DNA of 64,000 nt. Source: Polytrichum commune. Its lineage: Eukaryota; Streptophyta; Polytrichopsida; Polytrichales; Polytrichaceae. Each line of letters opens with the position of its first letter. Position 1 is the first letter of the stretch. Location of the stretch: positions 23,421,501-23,485,500 of the forward strand of contig OX485805.1 in assembly GCA_950295325.1 (NCBI GenBank). Reading direction: 5' to 3'. Position numbers and translations under genes: made by a program. The notes under the pieces were generated by a model. The model ran no database searches. It saw only the letters and a program-made list of their open reading frames with translations, and had not been told where the DNA came from. Shown one piece after another: positions 20,036 to 33,190 of the stretch.

Positions 20036-22277
20036 TGTGAAGTGAACTTAGACAGTCTCATCTTTTTTGACCAACGAGAGATCGTAGAATGCAATGATCA
20101 TGGGCTTTTAGTCTTGTGTGTGAAGTAGCCTTGAGTGTACATTTGCAGTGGAAACCTTCATTGTGGCTAACCGGAGGATTTGGTGCTCTAGCTTTTGTTC
20201 ATAACCACTCTCCCAAAGTTCATGAGCACACAAACTTCTTGCACTAGTGTGTATGGCACACCTAACACCTTTTTAACATCATAAAACACACAGTATGAGC
20301 CACCCAATGATAGTGGGGGTATCTAGGTGAACCAGATATTTTTGACCAATTGTGTGGGAACCTTGGGGAAGATAGGTGCTAGCAGACTTGTCCACGTCCA
20401 TTCAAGGTGTTCACCTTCGGGAAAGGAGGCAGTAGTTTTTGGGGGCCTTCTAAATCTCGTAATACATGTTTCGGAGTTACATATAAACTTTAGACCAACT
20501 TGAAAATGAAGCAACATCATAACTCACGTCAAGACAACATCAGAGTCGTCCTTCTTGATAAATGTGTATGTGTCAAGTTTCAGCCAATCATGGTTTGATG
20601 TGCATTTCTTGTGACTTGTGGATGCTAAGGTAGTTCAAATCCATTTTGGGACACTACAAGGTTTACGTCATGCATGGATTGCATGTTCTCAATACATTTT
20701 TACACAAGACATATTCCCAACAACAACAACAACGCAAAAAATGATTCATTTTCATAATGTTCCAATGATGATGTACATTAATTGAGTACATAATGCACAC
20801 ACATTGAACCATGTACTCCAAGTGCATGGGTTGCATATCACCTAGTACTAGCAAAGGAAGCAAGGAAAGGAACGTCACCTAAAGACAATCATTGTTCATA
20901 ACACATCCCGTATCCAAGAGACCATTATGTGTCTACAAACTACAATAGGGATTGAACTATATTTTGTCCATCATACATAATATACCACTTTCCATAAGGT
21001 TTCAAGGTTATGCCAAAAAAGAAGAATGTCAAGTGACACTCATGAAGGAAGTTATTCCACGGACAATTCCTATTCACCCCAAATGACACCCCAAAAGATG
21101 TTATGGAATTGAACTGACACCCCCAAAAGATTCAAAAACCCGTATTTGACATCATTAGAGGTTTCCAGGTGGACAAGTGATGACATTGGGCGCAAACTTT
21201 GGATTACATTTTGGGTTTCATGGTCATCAACTACTTAGTTGACGTAGCCTAAAAGGTTTAAAGTAATTTTTACCAATGAAGGTCGAGACTCGGAGAAGGG
21301 GAAAACAAACAAACAAGCAAACAACTTGGAGTTATTTGTAAAGTGAAGCAAATGAAAGCATGGCTTTAATATCAAACCTTGAGTTTATGAGAACTAAAAT
21401 AACATTATCTAAGTATTTTAACGCTTAAATTATCATACACAAAGCATAACGTTATTCAGATCTATAACAATGTTTTGTGGGACTGTTAGTATTCCCCGGA
21501 ACATTCCCCTCGTTCAAACTGAATGCGAAGAATATTTGAGAATATTCCATGGAATATTGTCGTTCCCAAAGAATATTATTATGGATCTGAATTATGTTAT
21601 GAGGGTGGTGTCGGGCTATCAAAAACTAGTTTTCTAGCTTGTCCTACTAGGACGGGTGGGTCAAGCTAGCCTTGCATGGGCTAATCCAAGATTTAGGACA
21701 ACATGTCCCATGTGCAGACCTTATCTTAGATCCCAAAATTCGTTAAAAGTTTGAGAGGTGGGAAGAGGAGGTCCCAAAAGTTTCACCCAATTTTCAAAAC
21801 ATGCTTCAATACACAATGAGCTAACAAGCTCTTACTAAAAAAAATTCTCAAAGAAGGATCAGACACACAATTTCATTCCTCTTTGAAAGACTTTACAGAT
21901 AACTCTATTGAGTGAAACAACTTAAACTTAGGTTTGATTTATAAAAAATATAACTTAAAATAGGAACTTAACGGAAAAAAACCATCATGCCAACACTAAG
22001 TGTAGAACATGGCTCTTTCAAACACTTGGCTTTGACATGGATTTTTTCATGCTAAAATCTACACTCTTTTGGACCACCACTAATCTTGTGCTATTTATTT
22101 TCTAGATTATAATCACATTCTTGTAGGCCATGGTGCCATCTTGCTATTTTGTTGGCCATGCCAAAGGTCCATGAAGTTTATGTTATCTTTTCAGGCTACT
22201 TGTTAGATATAGATTCCATTCTAGCTTACTCATAATATATATCTAGATCCCATGTCTACTAAACGAATCGTACAATA
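20036..22277. other. intergenic, repeats only
   Basis: Positions 20036-20135 match 46928-47035 (…tgaagtgaactt… to …cttgtgtgtgaagt…), an interspersed repeat. A 157-bp foldback element lies at 21445-21601. No coding region was recognised. Confidence 0.65.
21445..21601. mobile_element. 157-bp foldback MITE, copy 1
   Basis: Long imperfect inverted arms of about 60 bp run from CATAACGTTATTCAGATCTA to its complement near the right end (…gatctgaattatgttatg). It matches the element at 47580-47736 in length and sequence. No convincing target duplication was found. Confidence 0.8.
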
Positions 22278-22525
22278 TAAGAGCATCCGCACCCATGCTC
22301 GCTATACCCGGCCTCAATGGCTTTTGGCAGGCCCGGGTAGGAATGACCACCCCACCGCAACCCGGGAAACGGCTCTTTCAAGAGCGGGCTCGTGAAAAAC
22401 CTCCCCTGTCGCGCCATTTTCCAGAGTCTTCGAGTTCTCTGCGCGCGCCCAAAAGCCGGGTGATTTAGGGAAGATTTTGTTCTAATTTTTTGTGTGCACC
22501 GATGTTCGGAGAATTTTTGGCGGGA

Positions 22526-24027
22526 TGGCAGGACGTGGCCGTGGGCACTCGGTGCTTCGAGGCCGTGGACGCGGTGGCTTGCAGCGAGGAGCGCCTGCGG
22601 CAACTGATTTCAGGGTTGGTGAGTAGGGATTCGACGACGTCGAATTTGAGGGTTTGATGCGGGGGAGGCCGTCGCCGCGAGTGGGTGAAGCGAATGGTTT
22701 GCAATCTCGGCGAACTGGGCTCGATCGCAGCCAGCATGCGGGGATTCACTTGCAGTATTCAACTGGTTTCGGCGAACACGAAGCACCGACGGCCTCGGTG
22801 CCGGATGTGACTACTGGAGCAGGCCACCAAGCCCAGGTGAGTGACCCAACATTCTCCCTGCATACTCAACCCTCTGTTGATTTTGGTTGAAGCCGAGGCA
22901 GGGGTCGTGGGGGAGGGTCTGTGCGGCCTGCGAAGGGTAAGAATTTTGTTCCTGAGGAAGAGCGCCAGTTGACTAGGAGTGTTCTCGCAATCTCTCAGGA
23001 CCCAATTTGCGGGAATCAACAAAAGGGTAATGCTTTCTGGGAATGAATTTATTTGCATTATGATCAATGTAGACCAGGTGGACATAGGGGCGCGCGATCA
23101 TTGGAATCAAAATGGGGCATGATTAAACACGATGTGGGAAAATTCATCGGAGCCTATAATCAAATCAAAAGGTTAAACAAAAGTGGTAGTAAAGAATCTG
23201 ACATTATTCGCATGGCTAAAGATTTGTATCGTACTAAAACTGCTAAGAACACTGAGTTCATGTTTGAACACTGTTGGGAATTGGTGAAAGATTTTCCACG
23301 TTGGGCTGACGGTGTTAGTCCATCGCGTCAAACAACTCACTCTAGGAGGGTGTCTGGTTCTTCTGACCACGAGTCGCAATCGGGTTCTCAAATGGACACC
23401 CAAAATGGTGTGAGTGCTGTGGATACTACAGGTGAGGCAACTACAAGCATGACATTCAGAGAGAGGCCCGGAGGCACAAAAGTAGCAAAAGATGCCCAAC
23501 GGGCTGACAAGGTGCACGAGAGAGCGGCTTTGACTCAAGCCAAGGCCGCCGAGAAGATGGCGGAAGCAACACTTCGCAAGGCGGCAGGTTTGGAGTACCA
23601 CAACATGCTACTCCTTTTCACCGCACCGATGGACCAAGTTACCACGCCGGAGGCTCAAGAATTTATTCGTTTGCTTCGTGAGGAGGAGCTGCTCAAATTA
23701 CGACGTCGAAGGGCGGAATCCGCGGCATTTGAGTTGCGTGAACAACAAGAGCGAGAGGTTTTTGAAATGTCCGAGGCGGCACGCGAACGAGAAGAAGCGG
23801 ATAAGAGATCTCAAGAAGATGAAGAAACACTCAGGCAATTGCGGGATGCACGAGTGGAATTCGACTCTATGAGATCAAATTACGAGCATTCGGGTCATAG
23901 AGAAATTGGGGATTTGCAAGAATCCGACGAGGAAGACAATCTCGATTCTGAGGTGAATTCAATTCCTCGTACTAAACGAGCCACTTTGCTTTACTGTGAG
24001 CCTGTGATCCTGCTTGATAAAATTTGA
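22526..24027 (+). pseudogene. Harbinger accessory protein (Myb-like / NAM-associated type), broken
   Basis: An Arg-Gly-rich start (ATG 22526, MAGRGRG...) precedes a frame running from 22654 to 24027 with two internal TGA codons, 22888-22890 and 23044-23046. Between and after them are the segments SLESKWGMIKHDVGKF and FEHCWELVKDFPRW, typical of the trihelix/Myb-like ORF1 protein of plant PIF/Harbinger elements. A charged, probably coiled-coil C-terminal half with EEELLKLRRRRAE follows. In family members this protein helps the transposase bind DNA and enter the nucleus. Both stops are compatible with CGA-to-TGA changes. GTGAGTAGG at about 22620 could be a splice donor after the first short exon. 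Confidence 0.75.
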
Positions 24028-24227
24028 AATGTGAATGCTAGATTCACTTTCTGTGAGCCGACTGTGACCCTGTCCGAATTCTAATTCTCTTCCAGGGCAG
24101 ACTGTGGTCGACTTTGAATGTGACTGTTTTTATTTTATTTCCTGCAGACAGTCTGTGTGAGTTATTTAGTTCTCGGTTATCTGCAGGCAGTCTGTGAGGG
24201 ATAATGTAGGTTTTTTTGTTTTTTTTT

Positions 24228-24335
24228 CTGCAGGCCCTGTATGTGGATTTTTAGGCTCTGGTTTGATTGCAGGCACAAAAGAGATTAGTCTGAATGCTTC
24301 TTTTTGACAGGGGGAGGATCTGTAAGGGTTTAGGG

Positions 24336-24374
<39 letters not shown>

Positions 24375-24840
24375 CTGCAGGCCCTGTATGTGGATTTTTA
24401 GGCTCTGATTTGATTGCAGGCACAAAAGAGAGCAGTCTGAATGCTTCTTTTTTACAGGGGGAGGGTCTGTAAGTGTTAGTGTAGGTTTTTTTTTTTTTTT
24501 TTGCAGGCCCTGTATGTGGCATTACAGGCTCTGGTTTGATTGCAGGCACAAAATAGAGGAGTCCCCTTGTTTCTTTTTGACAAGGGGAGGGTCTGTAAGT
24601 GTTAGTGTAGTTTTTTTTTTTTTTCTTTTCCCTGCAGGCCCTGTATGTGACATTACAGGCTCTGGTTTGATTGCAGGCACAAAAGAGAGCAGTCCCCTTG
24701 TTTATTTTTGACAAGGGGAGGGTCTGTAAGTGTTAGTGTAGGTTTTTTATTTTATTTTATTTTATTTTAGGCCCTGTATGTGACATTACAGGCTCTGGTT
24801 TGATTGCAGGCACAAAAGAGAGCAGTCTGTGAGGGCTGAG
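24228..24840 (+). repeat. five-unit tandem repeat with splice-acceptor-like poly-T / TGCAG
   Basis: Units start GGCCCTGTATGTG at about 24232, 24379, 24506, 24637 and 24769 (spacing 127-147 bp). Each contains GGTTTGATTGCAGGCACAAA, or a close variant, and most end in a poly-T run; the longest run lies at about 24341-24374. Each unit therefore holds T-rich tract plus CAG sequences resembling 3' splice sites. The same 'gattgcaggcaca' sequence occurs once more at 25137 before an open frame. Confidence 0.88.
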
Positions 24841-25141
24841 TGTGAATGTAGGTTTTTTTGTAATTTTTTGTTCTGCAGACAGTCTGTGTGGTCTACAGTC
24901 AACGAGTTTGGTTGATGGAATGCAGCATTGCTGCCGACTGTGATTTGCAGGGCAGGCTGAGTCCGAGCATTGGCCTGTTTGTGTGTGTGGATGTTTCTGT
25001 TCTGCATGCATTCTGTGTGGATGTTTCAATTATGGACAATTTGTGGTCAAATGTGGCATTACGCCCGTGCTTGAATGTGTATGAGCTTGAGTGTGTCTAA
25101 GCCTTGAATGTGCCTAAGCCCTGTTTTGTTGTTTTTGATTG

Positions 25142-25390
25142 CAGGCACAACATGCGAATGAAGAGCATGATCCTTGTAGCCGGCGATTCCGAGAAGATGG
25201 CGGGATTGCACCCGGTAGATATGTAGATAGCCGTGGTGATAGTGGTCAGTGGGATGACATTGAGCATGTTGGACCGGGGATGCCCACCGCATGGGATGTC
25301 GTGGTAGATCATGACAATTCACAAAACATGTGCGCCGAGGATGACATTGGACTTGGTTTAGCATTGAATGGACATAGTTTTTACCAATAA
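25142..25390 (+). CDS. possible 3' exon of the Harbinger accessory gene
   Basis: An open frame of about 83 codons starts after a plausible acceptor (…tttgattgcag) and ends at TAA 25388. It is acidic and contains GRYVDSRGDSGQWDD. I recognise no domain. Its position on the plus strand between the two element genes suggests a last exon, but this is inference. Confidence 0.35.
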   Translation, partial: QAQHANEEHDPCSRRFREDGGIAPGRYVDSRGDSGQWDDIEHVGPGMPTAWDVVVDHDNSQNMCAEDDIGLGLALNGHSFYQ

Positions 25391-25513
25391 ATGTGATATT
25401 AGTCACACATTTGCATATTATTTAAAAATTTCAGCATACATTCTTTCTCCAAAACTCACATGTATTGCAATTGATATGGCCAAACTTATGGATACTAGTC
25501 ACCCCTTTATATA

Positions 25514-26830
25514 TTAGGCCAAATTGGTGCCTTTCAACATCCACAAGTGCTCAATTAGATCACCACGGAGACCAAAATGAGTGTCCGCATTGGTAATGTC
25601 CACGGTACTTGCCATATACTCATCAAAGGACAAACCTCTTTGCATTGGGACATTTCCCTCATGCAACTCACCAATAATATCATCTAGTCCTTCAACACCT
25701 TCTTCGTCATCAATTATCATATTGTGCAAGATACAACACGTGAACATGATGTTCGATATCACTTCCATGCTCCAATGCCGGCAAGGGTTGCGAATTATCG
25801 CAAAACGGGCCTGCAACACCCCGAAACATCTCTCAACATCCTTGCGCACGGCCTCTTGTCTTTCCGCAAAATAGCTGCGCTTCTCATCTTGTGGTTGATG
25901 GATGTTTTGCACGAAGCAAGACCACTCGGGATATATACCATCCGTGAGAAGATAATATCGATCATACTAACACCCGTTAACCTCGAATTGCATGTCACGA
26001 GCTTCACTAGTCAACATGTTGTGGATGAGCGGTAAACAATCCAACAAGTTCAAGTCGTTGTTGGAACCGGGTAACCCAAAGAACGCATGTCATATGTGCA
26101 AACCACCATCCGCCACGGCCTCCAATATGATTGACTTCTTCCCATCTTTGTCACCGAAGTCCCCTTGCCAAACAACCGGGCAATTCTTCCACTCGTAATG
26201 CATACAATCAAGTGAGGCAAACATGCCTGGAAATCCACGATCAGCATTAATTGCCAACTGTTTTTCAAAATCGGCACGAGTAGGTTGTCTCATATGGTAT
26301 GCCTCAAACTCACACCTAATTGCAATGCAAAATCGCTTCATAGATGTCATCGCAGTGGTTTCACTAGTCCTGCAATATTCGTCTGTAGCATCGGCACACA
26401 AACCGTAACACAACATCCTCAAAGCGTAGGTGATCTTCTGATGCGGGGACAACCCCAAAAAACCACATGCATCTTGTTTCTGAACAAAATAATCGTCTCT
26501 AGCACAAACCCTATCCAATATGGTCAAAAATAATGACCTCCGCATATGGTATCGACGGCGGAAAAAAATTGGGCCATACGTAGGTTCATTTGCAGAATAA
26601 TCAAACATCATGCGGGCATGCATCTCGTATCTATGCCTGTCAATGTTGGGCGATTTCCCTAGACGTGATCCATGGACAATGCTCGGCATGTGACCACGCG
26701 GTGCACTCAACCCTAATCCAATAATCCAATTAACATTGAAATCATCTTCCTCATCGTCCTCCAAAATAAGCTCCCGAGTCGCAAGAAGGCGTTCCCACCA
26801 TTGATCCATAATATTAACTACAAAATACAC
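25514..26830 (-). pseudogene. PIF/Harbinger DDE transposase, two premature stops
   Basis: The minus-strand frame from ATG 26830 to 25514 encodes about 438 codons including TGA at 26092-26090 and TAG at 25969-25967. The N-terminal half has MRRSLFLTILDRV and LSPHQKITYALRMLCYG, typical of HARBI1-like plant transposases. The putative catalytic triad can be placed: Asp in FASLDCMHYEWKNCP, Asp in GSNNDLNLL, and Glu in KDVERCFGVLQARFAI. The C-terminal part CCILHNMIIDDE is also characteristic. The TGA sits where the family usually has Trp (TGG) before HAFFG. The TAG is compatible with an ancestral CAG. The three catalytic residues appear unmutated, so the damage may be recent. Confidence 0.9.
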
Positions 26831-27221
26831 ATGTCAAACCGAGGAACTCTATTAACTCAAACAACCCTAAACCTCCTTCAAGAGCAGAAAACAAGCCTCG
26901 CAGCTCTGTTTGCAGTCAGTCTGTGTTGGTCTGTGACAGTCGAAAAATCTTTGTTTGCTCGCAGCCTCTGATGTGGCTCGTTCGCCGGCCACATCACCTG
27001 CCAACTGTGCGTCTCAGGGGGTACAGGGTTACCGGGCAGCGAATACATGGCACCGACAAGGGGCCAGCGCATGCAGATAGCGTCAGGGTTGCGCGAAATC
27101 TGGAGAGGTCTGGAGGAAGGGATGGGGGTCGCCATATTTGGCGAGGCCCTAGAGCCTTGTGGAGCCCTCTACTGGCCCTTTGAAGAGCCGGGTATAGCGA
27201 GCATGGGTGCGGATGCTCTAA

Positions 27222-27998
27222 AGGAACTTATGTTATCTCTTTGTTTAAATTAGAAATCTTATAGTGATCTAGTATTTTCCCCTCCTCCAAACTGTTGTAT
27301 ATTTTTGGCTACTCATGCAAGCTTAGAAACTAGATTCCATGTTTATTGTTGACTATCCGTGAAGGAATGTTCTATCTTTGTGAAGTTTAGAGATCTTATA
27401 AATCTACATCTAGATATAGATGTAAGTCACCTACCTAAGTAATTACTACATGTGAAAGGGATGGGATTACCGCATACAAGTGTGTCTTTCATTTATCCAA
27501 CATAGAAGCACTAAAATAGTAAATGGTCCACATTTTTACTGATTTTAGTTATCAAGACACCATATTTAGGTTCAAAGACCCCAAATTAGTCTAGTCCAAG
27601 TCCTTTGAGATGAATCCGCCAAAAATGTATAAGGGAGAAGTTTTTATGTTGGATGGATGAGAGGTGCTTTACTTGTTAGATACTTACATTACAAGAGAAA
27701 AAACAACCTTCACATATATAGTGCTTCAAAAACCTTCTCTTTGCATGTGTGTGGGCACATGAAGTCCAATGTTCAAATCCATTGGCCACCACCCTTGGCC
27801 TAACCTTGTAGGGAGTCGGTTATATAAGTCGCCATCCTACCTATAGATAGTTTTGTCCACTCATGTAAATATATGGTCACTTTGTAAGCTCATTGTCATT
27901 TGGCCCCACGATCATGGCAATTCCGCAGAGCTTATGATAGTATTGAGAACTAATAGCCTAAGAAAAACTTTCAGGCATGTCTGTTAGCTTCAAAAAAT

Positions 27999-28077
<79 letters not shown>

Positions 28078-30596
28078 GTAAAGGCTAAAGATTTTATAGT
28101 TTCTTTTTCAAAAAAAAATTAATATGCGACCTACACAAATTTGCAAAGTATTTAAAGAAAATGAGGCTTTTAAGCAAGTTAAATAAAGTTTATAAATTCC
28201 AAAAACCTATAGATCTTTAAGACCTATAAATGATCTATAGACTTATTTTCAAAGAATGATACATTCATATGCAACCTAAAGATTTCCGATTTTATTTTAA
28301 GCAAAGATCCTTTTAGGCAGGTTAAATAGCTTGAAATAATGGCAAAAAATCCATAGATCTAAATATCTATAAAGAATTTACATAATTTTAAAAATAAATC
28401 ACATGCAACCTATGAAAATCTACACAGTATACAACAACTTTACGTAGTAATTGCGCAATAACTTTGTACAATAACTATATACATAAGTATGTGAAGTAAT
28501 TATTTTGCTGTAAATATGTGCAATAACTCGGAGAGTAGCTCCTTTGCCCAATAACTACATTACATACTTGTTATGTGCACATGTGATGTGAGTGGAGTTG
28601 ATGGCTAAGGGCTTGGTTTGGGATCCATGACATCCCAGTTCAAACCACCTTGCCATCCACTTCTCTTAAGCTAGCACCCTAGGTACTTGAAAATGCCATG
28701 TGGGGCCTTAGCTACCAGTAAATTTGACTACTTACTATGAGCGTGTTTTACAATATTAAACAATTTACAATGAAATTCACTTAACTAAAATCAAAACAAG
28801 AATAACATAAGCAGGTCTTGCGGGCATATGGTGTCAAAATATCTACAATATAGTATACTTACCGCATAAAAAGTGTGAAATGACCATGGTCATTGTGACA
28901 TGACCCAAATAATAGCTATTTGATTGAAGGTGTTGTATTTGGTTACTAAATTGACTATAATCATACTAGCCATTTTCAGTATAAATGGAGTTAGAATTAA
29001 TGTTGCTTTGGCCTTACTATCCTAGTAGTGATATGTGTTAGATGTGTTTTATGGAATGAATATGATTATTCAATTTCTAAAAATGACCCCTTATAAATTA
29101 TTAACAAGAATTACTCCATAAAACTTACCATAGACCAGAAAATTTCCATATTAGAACGAATAATTATTTAACACTTAAATAAAAAATTGGTTTGTGTCAA
29201 AAAGGGCATGATCCTTAGCACATGGCCTGAACAATGCTCTCTGAACCACCTTAGGAGCCATAGACCAAAAGTTGATCACATGTCAAATGGACCTTTTTTG
29301 GCTCTTTTGTGTCAAAACAAGTGTTCAAAAGAGCCATGTTTTTTACTACACCATTTATCATATTTAGTGTCACGTACCTATTTGTGAAGGGCCTAAACTA
29401 GATGCCTACAGGTCTCAAAGTGTTACGCTAGCTAATTGCCAATATGATTCCCATTCATCAATATAATTAACTCCTTTCAGTGAAAAAATATCTACATTGT
29501 GACATTTAGAGTAGCACATTGGGATAAGTTACATGATAGCCTTGCATTTTAGTATGCAAGGGGAAGATATTTTCACGTGCAAACTAACGTGAGTGTAAGA
29601 AGGGGTATTTCTTGAGGCATTAGCATACATAGTATACATAAGGAAGAGGGATTCTTTTTTTCAAGTTTTACATTTAAAAGGGCCATTAAGAATTTTGAAG
29701 TAAAGGTAACCGTACAAAAGGGAGCCCTAAGTTTTAGAGAGGAAAATGGAAATAGATTTTCTAGTTGAATCCGATTCATGTCGTCCATTGTTGTCATATG
29801 GTAATAGTCATCAATGACTACCCTATCCGTTATTGTTAGGGTTTGCATCTGGTTCTAGGTTTCTACAAACTAAAGTTTTGCTCTTTGGATAGTGACAGTG
29901 GAGGCATTTATCGCATTAAATTGAAATACTTAATATATATACATGAGTGCATTTTCTTCCATCCCGTTAGTATGTATAATTTTGTTTTTCTCTACAAACT
30001 TCTCGTACATAGGGGGTTTAATTTCATAGTGACCCATGCACATTGTTTAGGTATCAAACGATGAGTCCACCCCCAGGCTTGGGATTTGGGACCTATGTGA
30101 AATGGCCCTTAGGTTGTTTATGGGGACCACAAGTTAGGGAGTAAATTTACAACCAAAGCATCTACAACAAAGTCCAACACCAACATTGACAGTAAAATTT
30201 CAATTGCGATTGAAAATAAAGAGGCGAGTTCATTGACAAGTGTTTCGAGCCCCAAATTTCTTGGACTTGGCCCTATTTGAACCCACTCTAAACTCTTTAT
30301 TTATATGATGGCTAGAGCTTAGCCTCGAGGTTCTATAAGCTCAAAGGAATGATTAGCCTTTCATAACATTACTAAGCAATTGTGGACCCTAAGAATATAA
30401 TCACGGGATACTAGGAGCTCAATCTAAATACAAGTCTCCATACGCAAGGTTTGTGCATATCATAGTTATGTTCCCAAGGCCAATAGAACAAACGCACACT
30501 GCGTAATAATCTAATGTTGCCTCAAGATAGATCCAACTAGTTAGTCCATTACGTGTTGGACCTCACGATGATATGTCTATTAATAGAAACTATACA
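27222..30596. other. intergenic, no gene recognised
   Basis: This stretch is AT-rich and contains the (AT)n tract at 28003-28074. No domain-bearing frame was found. Confidence 0.65.
28003..28074. repeat. (AT)36 microsatellite
   Basis: An uninterrupted AT dinucleotide run of about 72 bp. Confidence 0.97.
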
Positions 30597-30985
30597 AAAT
30601 ATTGTATTTAGTGTCATGGTATTTTATGTCATTGTGGTAGTTTTCCTAGTGATGCTTCTTATGAATATGTTTACAAGTACATTCATCCTAACTAAGTTTT
30701 AGTTCATCCAAATGCCAATTTATTGAAACAAAGTTTGATATATGTTTTGGTCCCTAACATTTCTGTAATGAATTGTTGTCGTGGATGATTGAAATTTGGA
30801 TGACAAATCATGTAGTAAGTGACAATAATTGCAACATTATAAAATTAATCCGCAATGCCTACAAACTCTTACAAGGAATGACGAATAATGTTAGGTTTAC
30901 TTTTGGTGTTGGTGACACTATATATGCAATTTACAATTAGTATTGAGTAAGACAAATAGAATTGGTGACACTAAATACAATATTT
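30597..30985. mobile_element. TIR repeat family 'AAATATTGTATTTAGTGTCA', copy 1
   Basis: A 20-bp inverted repeat lies at 30597-30616 and 30966-30985. The interior matches 33191-33578 in the same orientation and 45838-46186 in reverse. The small size, lack of coding capacity and paired termini fit a MITE. The duplicated target could not be fixed. Confidence 0.8.
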
Positions 30986-31430
30986 AATGTAGGAACTTCT
31001 TCAAAACGCAATGGAACTCGCTAAGGCTAAAAGGAGATGTCAAACTCACTTTCCTCTATTTTGGAAGCTTACATAGCATAATAATGAAGTGATATGTACT
31101 TCAATATATAATTGTTTTACAAATCCACGTATTATAGAAGGCTCTCTATTTCATCTTTACATGTGTTGGAATGTAGTGTTCACATGGGATATAAGTGGGT
31201 CTTGACGAATGTGAGCATGACAAATGGCCAAAAAAAAAATTGGTGGGAGGGGGGTGTTTATTTCATGTTGGAATATAGAGCCCTCTACCGTACCTCTCAC
31301 AACGTAACAAGTATGCCTTGCCCATCTCCAAAGAATCGAGATCCAATTGAATTTGCACTATTGTTTTTTATTTTTGGAATACATGAGGCGCTTGACCACC
31401 TGGCCAGTTTCCGTCAAGTAGAGAGACGAC

Positions 31431-31715
31431 CTCGGGGGGTTTACTGGCGAAAATCGTATAACAACGTGCGATAAAAAATAGGGTCCAATATATTCATTGT
31501 AGATAAATTTTGTAAAAAATGTACATGTAAAATAGGGGATTTTAAAATAGTAAAACATGTTTACATGTAAAATACCATCACATATAATATTTTTAGGCTT
31601 TTTACATGTAAAATACCATCACCTTATAATCTTTTCTGCAAGGTAAATAACCCCCCAATAAATAGGTCCCAAACGCACGTGTATGCAAAATATAAGAGAG
31701 AGTGAACCCCCCGAG
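31431..31715. mobile_element. non-autonomous TIR transposon, copy C (285 bp)
   Basis: The 15-bp inverted repeats CTCGGGGGGTTTACT and AGTGAACCCCCCGAG are imperfect. The exact 8-bp duplication GAGACGAC lies at 31423-31430 and 31716-31723. It is the shortest copy and probably the basic form of the family also found at 2919-3949 and 8080-20027. Confidence 0.92.
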
Positions 31716-31723
31716 GAGACGAC

Positions 31724-32860
31724 TTCACAACTAGGAATCGAACCACCAACCACTCTGTTTGGTTTGGGTACCTCTCCACTATCGCACTATCGTATTGGTT
31801 TTGGTAGTTAGGATCATCTCGGACCAGAATTTGCACTATCGTACTAGCATTTGACAAATTTACCACAACTTTGGTCCAAGGCACACCTCTCATAAGAATG
31901 TTATGAATTGACACACACTGAAATTTAATTCAACGAGTGTCACGTAGCTATGAAAAAGTTACACGTCATAAGACACTTAACAAGATTACAACATTAGTGT
32001 GTGCTTAATGGATGCAACGCTATTGTGGGCACTTCCAACTCCACAAACAATTCCGACAACTAGGTCTAATTGGAAGTTGTCTCAATTGGTTAATGCCGTC
32101 CTATCTAGATGGCTTTGATGGAAATCATATTATTTTTAAAAAGCCTAAAATTCATGAAGTCTAAATTGAAGGCAAGTAAAACTTAGCAAAGATCTTTTAG
32201 GGAAAGCAACGATTACTCATTCTATCGAAGTCCATTTTTGGAAAAATGAATACAATAAATATTCGAATCTTAGATTCAAAGCTACCCAAATAGGACGGAA
32301 AGAATTGTGAATCGTGAAGATCGACCATGTTTTTGTAAGTGGACATTTTTCGAATGGAGAATTTAAAAATAGGAAACCAAATATTTCATCATGTTTTCGG
32401 AGAAAAAGTTGTCAAACTTCCCTCCCCCCCCAAAAAAAAACACAAAATTTGGATGAGATTGCCAAGTTTTGGACAAATGTTCTCATATCCAAATGAAGTT
32501 TTCCGTAAATCTTTTAAACACCTTCAATCTAAGGGTAATCAATCCAAGATCCAAAATTTGAGTTAAGATGCTAAAGTTATAAAAGGCCAAATTGAAGATC
32601 ATGAAGATTATAAAACCAATTTTTTTGTGAAAATTTTCTCCAAAAATAGCATCAAATATCATGAATTAGTCTAGAGAGATCAAATTGGAATGAATCAGCC
32701 CTTGACATGTAGGGGGCTTGTATTTACTATAGCCTCTTTATCAATGATGGATGAGTTTACATGGACGTCACAATCCCCAAGCTACACAAAAGGCCTTCAT
32801 GCATACCTTATGTATTGAAGACACTGTTCTTAGTGAGAGATTTTTGACTGGGGGATGCTA
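31724..32860. other. intergenic, no gene recognised
   Basis: AT-rich, with only short frames and no recognised domain. Confidence 0.6.
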
Positions 32861-33185
32861 GACCTTCTCCAACAAGCTTTATGGGGGGAAGGGTCTCTGA
32901 TATATTATGGACTAGGGCTTGTGACCACAACCATCGGGCAACCCGAGAATAATCTTTCTAAACCCAACTAGAAAAGATGTTGCCTGCCCCGCCCAACTTC
33001 AGAAAAAGTGGCCCTTGCATTCTTGAAGTTCGCCTTGTCATTTCACAAGTAAATTCCAAGAATTCGACCTTTTGGAATACAAGGGCATTTCTTTTTTGAA
33101 GCAAACGGGGCGGGCATCGTTTTTCGGTCGGGTTCAAAGAAGTTTTTCTCGGGCTATTCCAAAAAGCTTGTTGGGGAACTTAGGT
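32861..33185. mobile_element. foldback MITE with arms of about 150 bp
   Basis: The left end GACCTTCTCCAACAAGCTTT is matched by the complement of AAGCTTGTTGGGGAAC...GGTC at the right end. Internal sequence also pairs (e.g. 'caacccgagaa' with 'ttctcgggcta'; 'gcctgccccgcc' with 'ggggcgggcat'). Both ends abut TA, so a TA or TA-containing target duplication is possible. Confidence 0.75.
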
Positions 33186-33190
33186 CTACA

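Larger units (their letters stand above)
22281..27218. mobile_element. PIF/Harbinger DNA transposon (4.94 kb)
   Basis: Perfect 32-bp terminal inverted repeats start GAGCATCCGCACCCATGCTC (22281-22312 and 27187-27218). They are flanked by TAA target duplications (22278-22280, 27219-27221), the 3-bp T-A type used by this superfamily. The element holds the two usual genes in convergent arrangement: a Myb-like/NAM-associated protein on the plus strand and a DDE transposase on the minus strand. Both contain premature stops. The intact ends could still be used in trans. Confidence 0.95.

Noticed and set aside
24166-24714. 182-codon Lys-rich minus-strand frame
   Set aside because: It is a translation of the poly-T tandem repeat inside the Harbinger element.
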